Source of the DNA: DASWIP01 sp036397635
GTDB taxonomy: Bacteria; Actinomycetota; AC-67
Length of the DNA: 11,933 nt
Assembly (NCBI GenBank): GCA_036397635.1
Contig: DASWIP010000066.1
Coordinates: 1 to 11,933, forward strand
Direction: 5' to 3'
Position 1 is the stretch's first letter, and the number at the start of each line of letters is the position of its first letter. Positions 1 through 7,800 of this stretch are shown one piece after another. The translations under genes and the position numbers were made by a program. Below the pieces are notes generated by a model. It saw nothing but the letters and a program-made list of their open reading frames with translations. It did not search any database and was not told the origin of the DNA.

Positions 1-1347
1 GGCCGGACAGCCGGTAAGGCAGGCCGGAGTGCCGGGAGAGCAGGCCGGGGCGCGGGCAGGGCTGCCCGATCCGCGGCGCATGGCGCAGGCCGCGCGGGAC
101 GGATCGCCGGGCAGACGGCGATAGGCCCGGCGCGCGCGCTCACCGCGGTCTTCCGGTATTGGGCGGCCGAGCGCGCGACCCTTCGTCAGGGCATGGCCTC
201 GCTGTCGATCTCTGCGATCGGAAACATCCCCACCGGCCTCGCCCTCGGCGCGATGACGGGGCGGCTCGAGGCGTTGCCCGGCCTGTTCATCCTGATCCCC
301 GCTGCGATCGGCATGCGTGGGGCCATCTTCGGCGCGTTGGGTTCTCGCCTGGGAACAAGCATGCACGCGGGTCTGCTCAGGTTCTCAAGCGATCGACGCG
401 GCATCCTGATGCAGAACATCTACGCTGCAACGCTGCTGACCTTCGCGACCTCTCTGTTCCTGGCCGTGGTCGCGCGAGCCGTCACCGCGGCGACCGGTCT
501 CGCGACCATCTCGCTCTGGGACTTCGTCGTCATCAGCGTGATCGGCGGCGTGGTCTCCAGCGCGTTCGTGCTGGTGGTCACGGTCTGGCTCGCTTGGGTC
601 GGGTCCAGGCGTGGCTGGGACCTTGACTCGGTGGCTGCACCGGTGATCACCTTCGTCGGTGACCTGATCACCCTGCCCGCGCTGTTCGCAGCCTCGTACC
701 TCGCCGACCTGCCCACCATCACCCTGTCGGTGGGCGTGGCTTCGGCCCTGGTGTGCATCTTGGCCGGCGCGCAGGCCGTGCGCACCGACCGTCCGGTGGC
801 CCGGCGCATCCTGCGAGAGAGCGCGCTGACGCTGGCCTTGGCGAGCGTGATCAACCTCCTCGCCGGAACAGTTATCGAGCATCGGATCGATCGATTCCTG
901 GCTTTCGAGGCGTTGCTGGTGATGCTGCCGTCGTTCCTCGAGAACGCCGGCGCGCTCGGCGGCATCGTCTCGAGCAGGCTCGCGAGCAAGCTGCACATGG
1001 GTGCGATCGAGCCGCGTGTGTTACCGGAGCGGCTGGCGGCTTTGGACATCTCACTGGCGGCGCCGTGGTCGCTGCTGAACTTCGCCCTGACCGGGATCAG
1101 CGCTCACCTGGTCGCGGTGGCTCTCGGATTCGCGAGTCCCGGCGCTGCCCACATGACCGGCATCGCACTGCTCGCGGGGGCGATGGCGACCGCGGGCGCG
1201 GCGCTCGTCGCCTACCTCGTCGCGATCGCCACGTTCCGTTTCTCCCTCGACCCGGACAACCACGGGATCCCCGCCGTCACATCTGCGATGGACCTCGTCG
1301 GCGTGATATGCGTAGTCGGCGCGGTCGCCCTGATCGGAGTGAGCTGA
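1..1347 (+). CDS. MgtE/SLC41-type divalent cation transporter, 5'-truncated by window edge
   Basis: Integral membrane protein expected to move Mg2+ or a similar divalent cation. The two halves repeat each other: residues about 93-125 (LPGLFILIPAAIGMRG, then FGALGSRLGTSMHAG) align with a later copy (LLVMLPSFLENAGALGG, then SSRLASKLHMG), which is the duplicated MgtE membrane domain. Each half also has a buried Asp in a matching place, FVGD (codon 661-663) and SAMD (codon 1291-1293), candidate cation ligands. About ten hydrophobic helices are visible. There are no CBS or MgtE_N cytoplasmic domains, unlike classical MgtE. The first ATG is at 193, but the frame is open to base 1 and contains no ATG, GTG, TTG or CTG codon. 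The residues just before 193 (FRYWAAERATLRQG) look like the amphipathic helix that precedes TM1 in this family, so the true start lies outside the window. The first 40 residues are low-complexity Gly/Arg/Ala. The gene is followed after one base by the PhoU/TrkA_C gene. The family call is firm; the transported ion is inferred. Confidence 0.85.
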   Translation, partial: GRTAGKAGRSAGRAGRGAGRAARSAAHGAGRAGRIAGQTAIGPARALTAVFRYWAAERATLRQGMASLSISAIGNIPTGLALGAMTGRLEALPGLFILIPAAIGMRGAIFGALGSRLGTSMHAGLLRFSSDRRGILMQNIYAATLLTFATSLFLAVVARAVTAATGLATISLWDFVVISVIGGVVSSAFVLVVTVWLAWVGSRRGWDLDSVAAPVITFVGDLITLPALFAASYLADLPTITLSVGVASALVCILAGAQAVRTDRPVARRILRESALTLALASVINLLAGTVIEHRIDRFLAFEALLVMLPSFLENAGALGGIVSSRLASKLHMGAIEPRVLPERLAALDISLAAPWSLLNFALTGISAHLVAVALGFASPGAAHMTGIALLAGAMATAGAALVAYLVAIATFRFSLDPDNHGIPAVTSAMDLVGVICVVGAVALIGVS

Positions 1348-1348
1348 G

Positions 1349-2539
1349 ATGACCACCGACCGGATCACGGTCAAGGACCTGCTCGTCGAAGCGAAGGACG
1401 TCTCGGAGCTGATGGTGGATCTGGCCTACGCCGGGATCTTCTTCGGTGACGACGACATCGCTCGCGAGGTTTTGAATCTGCGAGAGGAGCTGACCTGGGT
1501 GGTTCAGAACCTCCGCACCATGGCGATGCTGGCCGCCCGGTCCCGCGAGGACGCGCAGGCGATGGCCGGCGTGCTGCGCATGGTCGCCGCGATGGACAAG
1601 ATCGGCGACGCGGCCGAGGACATCGCCAGAGTGGTACTGAAGGAGCTTGGCATCCCCCCTGGGCTGCGCGACGACCTCCGCCACGCCGAAGAGGTGATCG
1701 CGCGCGTGCGGTTGCGCGAAGAGAACGCTCTCGCCGGCAAGAGCCTGGAGGACGCCGAGCTGCCGACCGAGACCGGGATGTGGGTCATCGCGATCCGCCG
1801 CGACGTGTCCTGGGTGTTCGGACCGGAAGGGAACGAGGTACTTCGCCCGGGCGACATCATCTTCGCCCAGGGACCCGAGGAGGGCGTGAACCTGCTGCGC
1901 GAGCTCGCCGGGGCGCCGCCCCGCAGCCTCGGTGAGCCGGTCTCGCGCACGCTGACGGGGCTGGACCGAGCGGTCGACGTGATGGTCGAGATGAAGAATG
2001 CGAGCGAGGTCGCGGTGGGCTTGGCCTACTCCGCGGTCCTGCTCCACGACAAAGGCCTCGCGGCGGAGGTCGGCGCGATCGAGGACGCGACCGACGAGAT
2101 GCACCACGAGCTCGAGCGCTGGGTGCTGCGCTCGGTGCAAGAGGGCGCCGAGCCCGACGATCTCCGGGGGTTGCTGCACCTTGGGTTCGCGAGCGAGCGG
2201 ATCGCGGACGCGGCTCAGGAGATGACCCGGATCACCGAGACGGAAGAGATCCCTCACCCCGTGATCGCCGAAGCGCTGGCGGAGGCCGACGAGATCGTCG
2301 TGCAAGCAACGGTCATGGATGACGGGGCCGCGGCGGGACGCACGTTGCGCGCACTCTCCCTGCGCACCGAGCTGGGGATGGAGGTGCTGGCCGTCAAGCG
2401 CGCAGACCGGTGGACCTACCGTCCCCGAGGGTCGCTGACGCTCCAGCCGGGCGACCGGCTGATCGCGATCGGACCCCAAGATGGCGTCCAGGACATGGAA
2501 GACCTGTTCGGGATGCGAACCTACGACGAGGAGGACTAG
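1349..2539 (+). CDS. Tandem PhoU-like/TrkA_C domain protein (probable transporter regulator)
   Basis: Soluble 396-residue protein built as two similar halves. Residues about 5-105 and 205-300 are helical PhoU-like bundles, with matching segments KIGDAAEDIARV and RIADAAQEMTRI. Residues about 112-190 and 308-385 are beta-rich TrkA_C (RCK-C) domains, with matching LPTETGMWVIAIRR / LRTELGMEVLAVKR and LRPGDIIFAQGP / LQPGDRLIAIGP. In known families TrkA_C domains bind small ligands and gate ion channels or transporters, and PhoU-like bundles dock on membrane transporters. The ATG lies one base after the transporter stop, and a GGAG at 1336-1339 inside the upstream gene can serve as ribosome binding site, so the two are almost certainly cotranscribed. 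Because the transporter lacks its own cytoplasmic sensor, this protein probably supplies gating in trans. That role is inference; the domain layout is clear. There is no membrane segment, so it is expected to be cytoplasmic. Confidence 0.85.
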   Translation: MTTDRITVKDLLVEAKDVSELMVDLAYAGIFFGDDDIAREVLNLREELTWVVQNLRTMAMLAARSREDAQAMAGVLRMVAAMDKIGDAAEDIARVVLKELGIPPGLRDDLRHAEEVIARVRLREENALAGKSLEDAELPTETGMWVIAIRRDVSWVFGPEGNEVLRPGDIIFAQGPEEGVNLLRELAGAPPRSLGEPVSRTLTGLDRAVDVMVEMKNASEVAVGLAYSAVLLHDKGLAAEVGAIEDATDEMHHELERWVLRSVQEGAEPDDLRGLLHLGFASERIADAAQEMTRITETEEIPHPVIAEALAEADEIVVQATVMDDGAAAGRTLRALSLRTELGMEVLAVKRADRWTYRPRGSLTLQPGDRLIAIGPQDGVQDMEDLFGMRTYDEED

Positions 2540-2545
2540 GAGCTG

Positions 2546-3172
2546 ATGGAGCCCTCGACGGTTCAGGTCGCCGGCAAGGCCGCGAAGCCGGGAGCCTTGT
2601 GGATCCTCATCACGATCGCCGCAGGAATCGGCGGCTCGATGGCAGCGATCGGCGTGGCAGGCAGCGGCCGATATGACGTCGCGCCGTTCGAGGTCGAGCT
2701 GCGCGCGTTCCCGGCTCCGTTGGGCGAGACGGTGCTCGCCAAGCGCGCTGCGGGGATCGAGCCAGGGAGGGCCGAGGCCGGCACACACAACGCGCCGATG
2801 GTCTACAAGGCAACCATCACCGGCGTATCCCTCGCCGGTCTAACCCCCACGGACCAGAACCTGGTCGCCACCCCCGAGGGCATGGCGACGTTCCTGTCCG
2901 AACAAGGGAAGGACGCGCTCCGAGCGTTCGGGATCAAACTGGCTCTTCTGTCGGTAGGCGGCGGGGCCATCGCCGGGCTCGGCGTGTCGTTGGTCGGGAG
3001 GCAATGGCGTAGGATCGCCGGCGGGGCGGCGGCCGGCCTGCTCACCCTCGGCGTGATCGGGGTGCTCACGCAGCAGACCTACGACAAGAGCGAGTTCGCC
3101 AAGACCCGCTTCGTCGTCGAGGAGCCGATCGTCGGCACCGACCTCCCCATCGATCCTCTGCCGGGCGGCTGA
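2546..3172 (+). CDS. Small three-helix membrane protein of unknown function
   Basis: A 208-residue protein. Hydrophobic segments lie at about residues 17-38, 131-150 and 156-175, separated by an about 90-residue loop that is probably extracytoplasmic (from GRYDVAPFEVELRAFP to the second helix), with a short acidic tail. From memory of the family, the layout and loop resemble the N-terminal membrane part of large actinobacterial transmembrane metallophosphoesterases. Here the protein stops at LPIDPLPGG with no phosphoesterase motifs (no DxH or GNHE), and the next gene starts four bases later in an unrelated fold. It may therefore be a stand-alone or shortened relative of that membrane module; this resemblance is tentative. 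ATG 2546 has AGGAG at 2538-2542, closer than usual (3 bases), overlapping the upstream stop codon. The tight spacing on both sides suggests it belongs to the same transcription unit as the transporter pair. Confidence 0.65.
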   Translation: MEPSTVQVAGKAAKPGALWILITIAAGIGGSMAAIGVAGSGRYDVAPFEVELRAFPAPLGETVLAKRAAGIEPGRAEAGTHNAPMVYKATITGVSLAGLTPTDQNLVATPEGMATFLSEQGKDALRAFGIKLALLSVGGGAIAGLGVSLVGRQWRRIAGGAAAGLLTLGVIGVLTQQTYDKSEFAKTRFVVEEPIVGTDLPIDPLPGG

Positions 3173-3176
3173 TACC

Positions 3177-4160
3177 GTGCGCGCGTTCGTGACGGGCGCG
3201 ACCGGCTTCATCGGCGGCGCCGTCGCCCGCGCGCTGCTCGACGACGGCTGGGACCTCACCCTGCTCGTCCGGACGCCGTCGAAGGCGGCCGAGCTGGTCG
3301 CTCGCAACGCTGCCGTGGTTCTGGGAGATCTCGCCGACCCGCAGGGGCTCGAGGCGCCGATGCGCGATCATGACGCCGTCTTCCATCTCGCGGCGTGGTA
3401 CGACTTCGGTGTCACCGACCACTCGCGGATGGAGCGGATCAACATCGACGGCACCGAACACGTGATCCGAGCAGCTGCCGGCGCCGGGGTCGAGCGGATC
3501 GTCTACTGCTCATCTGTGGCCGCGCTGGGCAACGACCCGGCGGGCGGCATCGGCGACGAGACGAAGCAACACCACGGCCGGTACGGCTCGTTCTACGAGC
3601 AGACCAAGCATCGCGCGCACGAGCGCGTCCGCGCGCTCGCCGCCGAGGGCATCGGCGTGGTCACCGTGATGCCCGCAGCGGTGTACGGCCCCGGGGACCC
3701 GAGTCTGATGGGCCTGCTGATGAAGCTCTACGCGCGCCGGCTCCTGATCGCCTGCCCTTTCCTGGCCGCGGGGGTGTCGATGGTCCACGTGTCAGACGTT
3801 GCCCATGGGATGATCCGCGCCGCCCGGGCGGCCCCGGGATCGGAGTACATCCTCGGTGGGGACAACGGGACCGTGAAGTCCGTCTTCGAGCGGGTCGCCT
3901 CCACCACGGGGATCAGACCGCCGCGCGTCTCGATCCCGAACGTGGTCCTGCGGGCCTCAGCGGTGCTGGGGCCCGTCATCGGCCGGATCCTGCGAGAGGA
4001 ACCCGGCATGGTCCGGGAGGCGGCGGCGACGATGACCGGGTCCTGGATGTTCACCTCCGCCAGGGCACAGCGGGATCTCGGGTACTCGTACCGGCCGGTC
4101 GAGGAGGGCATCCCGCCGATGGTCGCCGGTCTCCGCCGCCCGAAGGCGACCGCGGGGTAG
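3177..4160 (+). CDS. NAD(P)-dependent epimerase/dehydratase-like extended SDR
   Basis: A 327-residue Rossmann-fold oxidoreductase of the extended short-chain dehydrogenase/reductase type. The N-terminus VTGATGFIGG (residues 5-14) is the TGxxGxxG dinucleotide-binding loop. D51 (GDLAD) and HLAAWYD (from 70) are the adenine and active-site strands. The catalytic set is a Ser at 112/113 (YCSSVA), Tyr140 and Lys144 (YEQTK). RPAAxYGPGD is represented by MPAAVYGPGD at 165-174. The C-terminal part ends with the usual DLGYSYRPVEEGI substrate-domain motif. It resembles the HpnA/dihydroflavonol-reductase-like branch, whose substrates are often unknown, so no substrate is assigned. The start is GTG 3177, four bases after the preceding stop with no good Shine-Dalgarno, which suggests translational coupling to the membrane-protein gene upstream. 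Cytoplasmic. Confidence 0.85.
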   Translation: MRAFVTGATGFIGGAVARALLDDGWDLTLLVRTPSKAAELVARNAAVVLGDLADPQGLEAPMRDHDAVFHLAAWYDFGVTDHSRMERINIDGTEHVIRAAAGAGVERIVYCSSVAALGNDPAGGIGDETKQHHGRYGSFYEQTKHRAHERVRALAAEGIGVVTVMPAAVYGPGDPSLMGLLMKLYARRLLIACPFLAAGVSMVHVSDVAHGMIRAARAAPGSEYILGGDNGTVKSVFERVASTTGIRPPRVSIPNVVLRASAVLGPVIGRILREEPGMVREAAATMTGSWMFTSARAQRDLGYSYRPVEEGIPPMVAGLRRPKATAG

Positions 4161-4227
4161 GGAAAGGTGACCCCCAGGCCATTCACCCCGGGGGGCCGGA
4201 GCGGACATCCTGTCCCGAGAGCAGAAC

Positions 4228-4235
4228 AGAGGAGG
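4228..4235 (+). promoter_or_regulatory. Strong ribosome binding site for the F420-reductase-like gene
   Basis: AGAGGAGG lies four bases before the GTG at 4240 and fixes that start. The 79-base gap upstream (4161-4239) holds only a small GGACA/TGTCC hairpin (4203-4215) and a C-run/G-run. I see no convincing terminator there, so readthrough from the SDR gene remains possible. Confidence 0.6.
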
Positions 4236-4239
4236 ATCG

Positions 4240-4881
4240 GTGCGGATCGGTGTGATCGGGACCGGCAACATGGGCACGGGGCTCGCGCGGGCATTCGCGC
4301 GGGCCGGCCACGACGTCATGGTCGGGTCACGTGATCCCGAGCGTGGTCGTGCGATCGCATCGGGCTTCGATGCGCGGGGCGGCGCGTACGAGAAGGCCGC
4401 GGCCCACGGCGACGCAGTCGTGCTCGCCGTTCCGTGGTGGAGCATCGACTCGGTGATCCCACTTCTGGGCGACCTGGAGGGCAAGATCGCGATCGACGTT
4501 ACCAACCCAACCATGAGCGACTCGGGGTTGCTGCAACAGATGCACGGTTCCTCGGGTGCCGAGGTGATCGCCCGGGAGATTCAAGGCGCGACGCTGGTGA
4601 AATGCTTCAACCACATCTCGGCCGAGGTGATCCATCTGGACACGGGGGTCGCCCAGACGCGCGCCACAGCCTTCCTCTGCGGAGATGAGCCCGAGGCCAA
4701 GAACGTGGTCTCCGGCTTGGCCCGAGACCTTGGCTACGATCCGGTCGACGTCGGGCCGCTGGCCGCCGCGCGGTTGATCGAGCCGCTCGCGGCGCTGGTG
4801 CTGGGCCTCGCTCAGCGCGGGGCCGTGTCCCCCGATCGAGCGTTGGCGCTGGTTCCATTGGTGCGGGGCCGGCCCTCATAG
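4240..4881 (+). CDS. NADPH-dependent F420 reductase-like oxidoreductase
   Basis: A 213-residue protein with an N-terminal Rossmann fold: IGVIGTGNMG (residues 3-12) is the GxGxxG loop, and VGSRDPERG with Ser30/Arg31 after the second strand is the NADP-phosphate selecting site seen in F420H2:NADP+ oxidoreductases (Fno/NpdG). VVLAVPWWS (60-68), AIDVTNP (84-90) and LVKCFNH (119-125, the counterpart of VKAFN) follow the order of that family, and the length is typical. The reaction would be hydride transfer between NADPH and coenzyme F420, in the cytoplasm. The superfamily also includes plain NAD(P)-binding proteins related to pyrroline-5-carboxylate reductase, so the F420 assignment is probable rather than proven. 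GTG start with an excellent ribosome binding site at 4228-4235. The only nearby redox partner is the SDR upstream. Confidence 0.75.
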   Translation: MRIGVIGTGNMGTGLARAFARAGHDVMVGSRDPERGRAIASGFDARGGAYEKAAAHGDAVVLAVPWWSIDSVIPLLGDLEGKIAIDVTNPTMSDSGLLQQMHGSSGAEVIAREIQGATLVKCFNHISAEVIHLDTGVAQTRATAFLCGDEPEAKNVVSGLARDLGYDPVDVGPLAAARLIEPLAALVLGLAQRGAVSPDRALALVPLVRGRPS

Positions 4882-4888
4882 AGGCGCG

Positions 4889-7800
4889 GTGCTCTCGACC
4901 GGCGAGGTAGTCTTAGGACAGGAGACTGCCTCGCCACGACGAGGCGAGAGCTGTGAGGGGGAAACCGGTTCCTTGACGCCCGTTCCGGGCGACCCAGACG
5001 ACATCCTCTCCGGTCAGGACGTTGCAGTCTGTCCGTCCTGCGGCGAGCGCAACCTCGCACGCGCGAAATTCTGCATGGAATGCGGCGCTCGCATGGCCGT
5101 CGAATCCGGGGAACGCCGGCTCGTCTCGGTCGTCTTCGCCGACCTGAGCGGGTTCACCTCGTATTCCGAGACCGTGGACCCCGAAGCAGTGCGTGCGCTG
5201 GCAGACGAGGCCGCACACGGCCTCGGCAGCATCGTGGAGCGATACGGAGGCACGGTCGACAAGATCATCGGCGACTGCGTGATGGCCATCTTCGGTGCGC
5301 CGATCGCACATGAGGACGACGCCGAGCGTGCCGTGCGCGCCGCGCTGGACATGCAGTCTTATGTGACCGATCATAGCGATCGTTTCGCAGGCTTGAAGCT
5401 TTCGGTCGGCGTCCACACCGGCGAGGCCGTCTACGCCCCCGTGGGGCCCTCTGGGAGCTACACGGTGCTGGGCGACACCGTCAACACTGCTGCGCGCCTG
5501 CAGGGCGCCGCCGACAAAGGTGAGGTACTGATCGGCGACCCGACCGCGCGCGCCGCCGGTGCCGCCATCACCGTCGAGGAGATCCCGCCGATCGTCGCGA
5601 AGAACAAGCGCGATCCGGTCACAGCTTGGCGCGCGGTCGGCATCAAGGGTCAGCGAGCCTCCCGCACGTTGCGCAAGGCGCCGTTGATCGGCCGGGCGCT
5701 GGAGCTCAGCCGGCTTCTCGAGCGATGGGAGGTAGCGCGCACCGACCGGCACCCCCAGCTGGTCTCGGTGCTCGGGTCGCCCGGCGTCGGCAAGAGCAGG
5801 CTGGTCGAGACCTTCCTCGAGCGCGCGTCGGACACCGCGCTGGTCCACCGCGGCCGGTGTCTGGATTACGGCGACGGGATCACGTACTGGCCGTTCATCG
5901 AGATGATCCGCGACGCATCCGGGATCCGCCACGACGACGAGACCGCGGTCGTCTCGCACAAGCTCGGCACCCTGCTCGAGACCCTGGGCTCGGATGACCT
6001 CGACGAGCTGCGGACCATGGCGGTCGCGGTCGCCAACATCGTGGACGCGCCGACCACTCCCCGCGGCACCTACAGGGCCGAGCGCATCTCACGCGCCGAG
6101 CTTCATTGGGGTTTGCGCCGCATCTTCGAGCTGCTCGCACGGCAGCGACCCATCGTGATGGTGATCGAGGACCTGCACTGGGCCGAGCCGACGCTGCTCG
6201 AGCTGCTCGAGTTCTTCCTGCACGCCGACGACGGGGTCCCGCTGATGGTGCTGTGCACGTCGCGGCCTGAACTCAAAGACTCGCACCCGCAGTTCTGCGC
6301 CTCGGTGGGACGGCGGCGGGGCATCGAGCTGGAACCGCTGAACGAGGAGGATGCCCAGCAGCTGCTCCGTGAGATGGTCGGCGAGGAGGGTGCTGAAGCG
6401 ATGCAACCGTTGCTGCGAAGCGCGGCCGGCAACCCCCTCTTCCTCGAAGAGATAGTGCGGATGCTCACGGACTATGGCGTGCTCGACGAGAAGGGCCGAC
6501 CCTCGGGTGGACCGATCGACCAGATCCCCGTGCCGAGCAGCCTCACGGCCCTGATCGGCTCCCGACTGGATCGGCTCTCGGCGAGCGACCGCCAGATCGC
6601 CGGCGACGCGTCCGTGATCGGTGAGACCTTCTGGCTCGGCGCGGTCGAGTTCCTCCACTCGAACGGCACGGACATCCCAGCCGCCCTGGGCGTGTTGACC
6701 GGCCGCGACATCGTCCGGCCGCAGCCGACCTCGACCATGGCGGGTGAGTCCGAATACGCGTTCGGGCACGCGCTGATGCGCGAGGTGGCATATCAGCGCA
6801 TCCCGAAAGCCCGCCGCGCGCGGCTCCACGAGCGCTGCGGCGATTGGATCGCGCGAGCCACCGGCGGCGACGACGACCACGTCGAGTTCGTCGCATACCA
6901 CCTCGAGCAGGCGTGTCGCCTCGCGCGCGACGTCGGGCGCAGCGCCGGCACACCGCCGGTCCTGCGCGCCGTCACCGCACTGAAGCGTGCCGGCAACAAG
7001 GCGATGAACCGCGAGGGTCTGCGCGAAGCGGAGCGGTTCTTCGCGCGTGCGCTCGACGTCGTCGGCGACGGCTTCCCGGAAGTGCGCGCCGAGGTCGCGC
7101 TGAGCCGCGCACGTGCGCTCTGGTCCTTGGGTCAGATGGACGAAGCGCTGGACAGCATGGCGCAGATCGCCGGTTCGGCCGAGCAGCTCGGACGCGTCGA
7201 CCTCCAGACGAGCATCCTGTTGGACCTTGCCGTCGCCTCGCTGGCGCGAGGACGGGTAGAGGACGCCGGCACGTATCTTCGCCGGGCCGAGCAGGCGGCG
7301 GGGGCCGATGCAGATGCGGAGACTCGGGCCAACATCTCGATGTGTCGCGCGCAGTTCCGAGCGGCGCAGCAGGGGGATCCCGCGCACGCCGTGGAGGAGC
7401 TGGGGGAGGCGATCGCGATCGCCGATGCAGACGGATTGGATGCGATCCGATTCGCCAGCCGCCTTCGGCTCGGCACGATCCTTCTCAACGCTGGGGAGTT
7501 GGATCCGGCCGACGAGACGCTGCTGAAGGCTGCCGAGATCGCCAAGGCGGACGGAAGTGTGCGCTCTCAGGCGATGGCATCCACGTTCCTCGCATACACA
7601 CGCTTCTGCCGGGGGCCGCGGGAGGACGCCGATGGTCTGGCATCGCAGACCGTCGGATGGCTCAAGCGACTCACAGGCCACGGGTACTACCTGGGGCAGG
7701 CGCTTCAGACCTTGGGGATGTCCGCGCTCATGCGCGGTGACACCACAACGGCCGAGGAGTATCTCCGAGAAGCGCTGGCGGTGACCGAGCCGATCGGCGG

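Noticed and set aside
1..60. Tandem DNA repeat at the left edge
   Set aside because: Only two partial copies of a nine-base unit at 21-base spacing, in phase with the transporter frame; better explained as coding for a Gly/Arg/Ala stretch.
1277..2788. 503-codon open frame on the minus strand
   Set aside because: Antisense to the PhoU/TrkA_C gene, whose domains are clear. The translation is Arg/His/Gly/Asp-rich with no recognisable motif, as expected for a shadow frame in GC-rich DNA.
4161..4239. Possible terminator between the SDR and F420-reductase-like genes
   Set aside because: C-run/G-run and a five-pair hairpin only; no stable stem followed by T residues.
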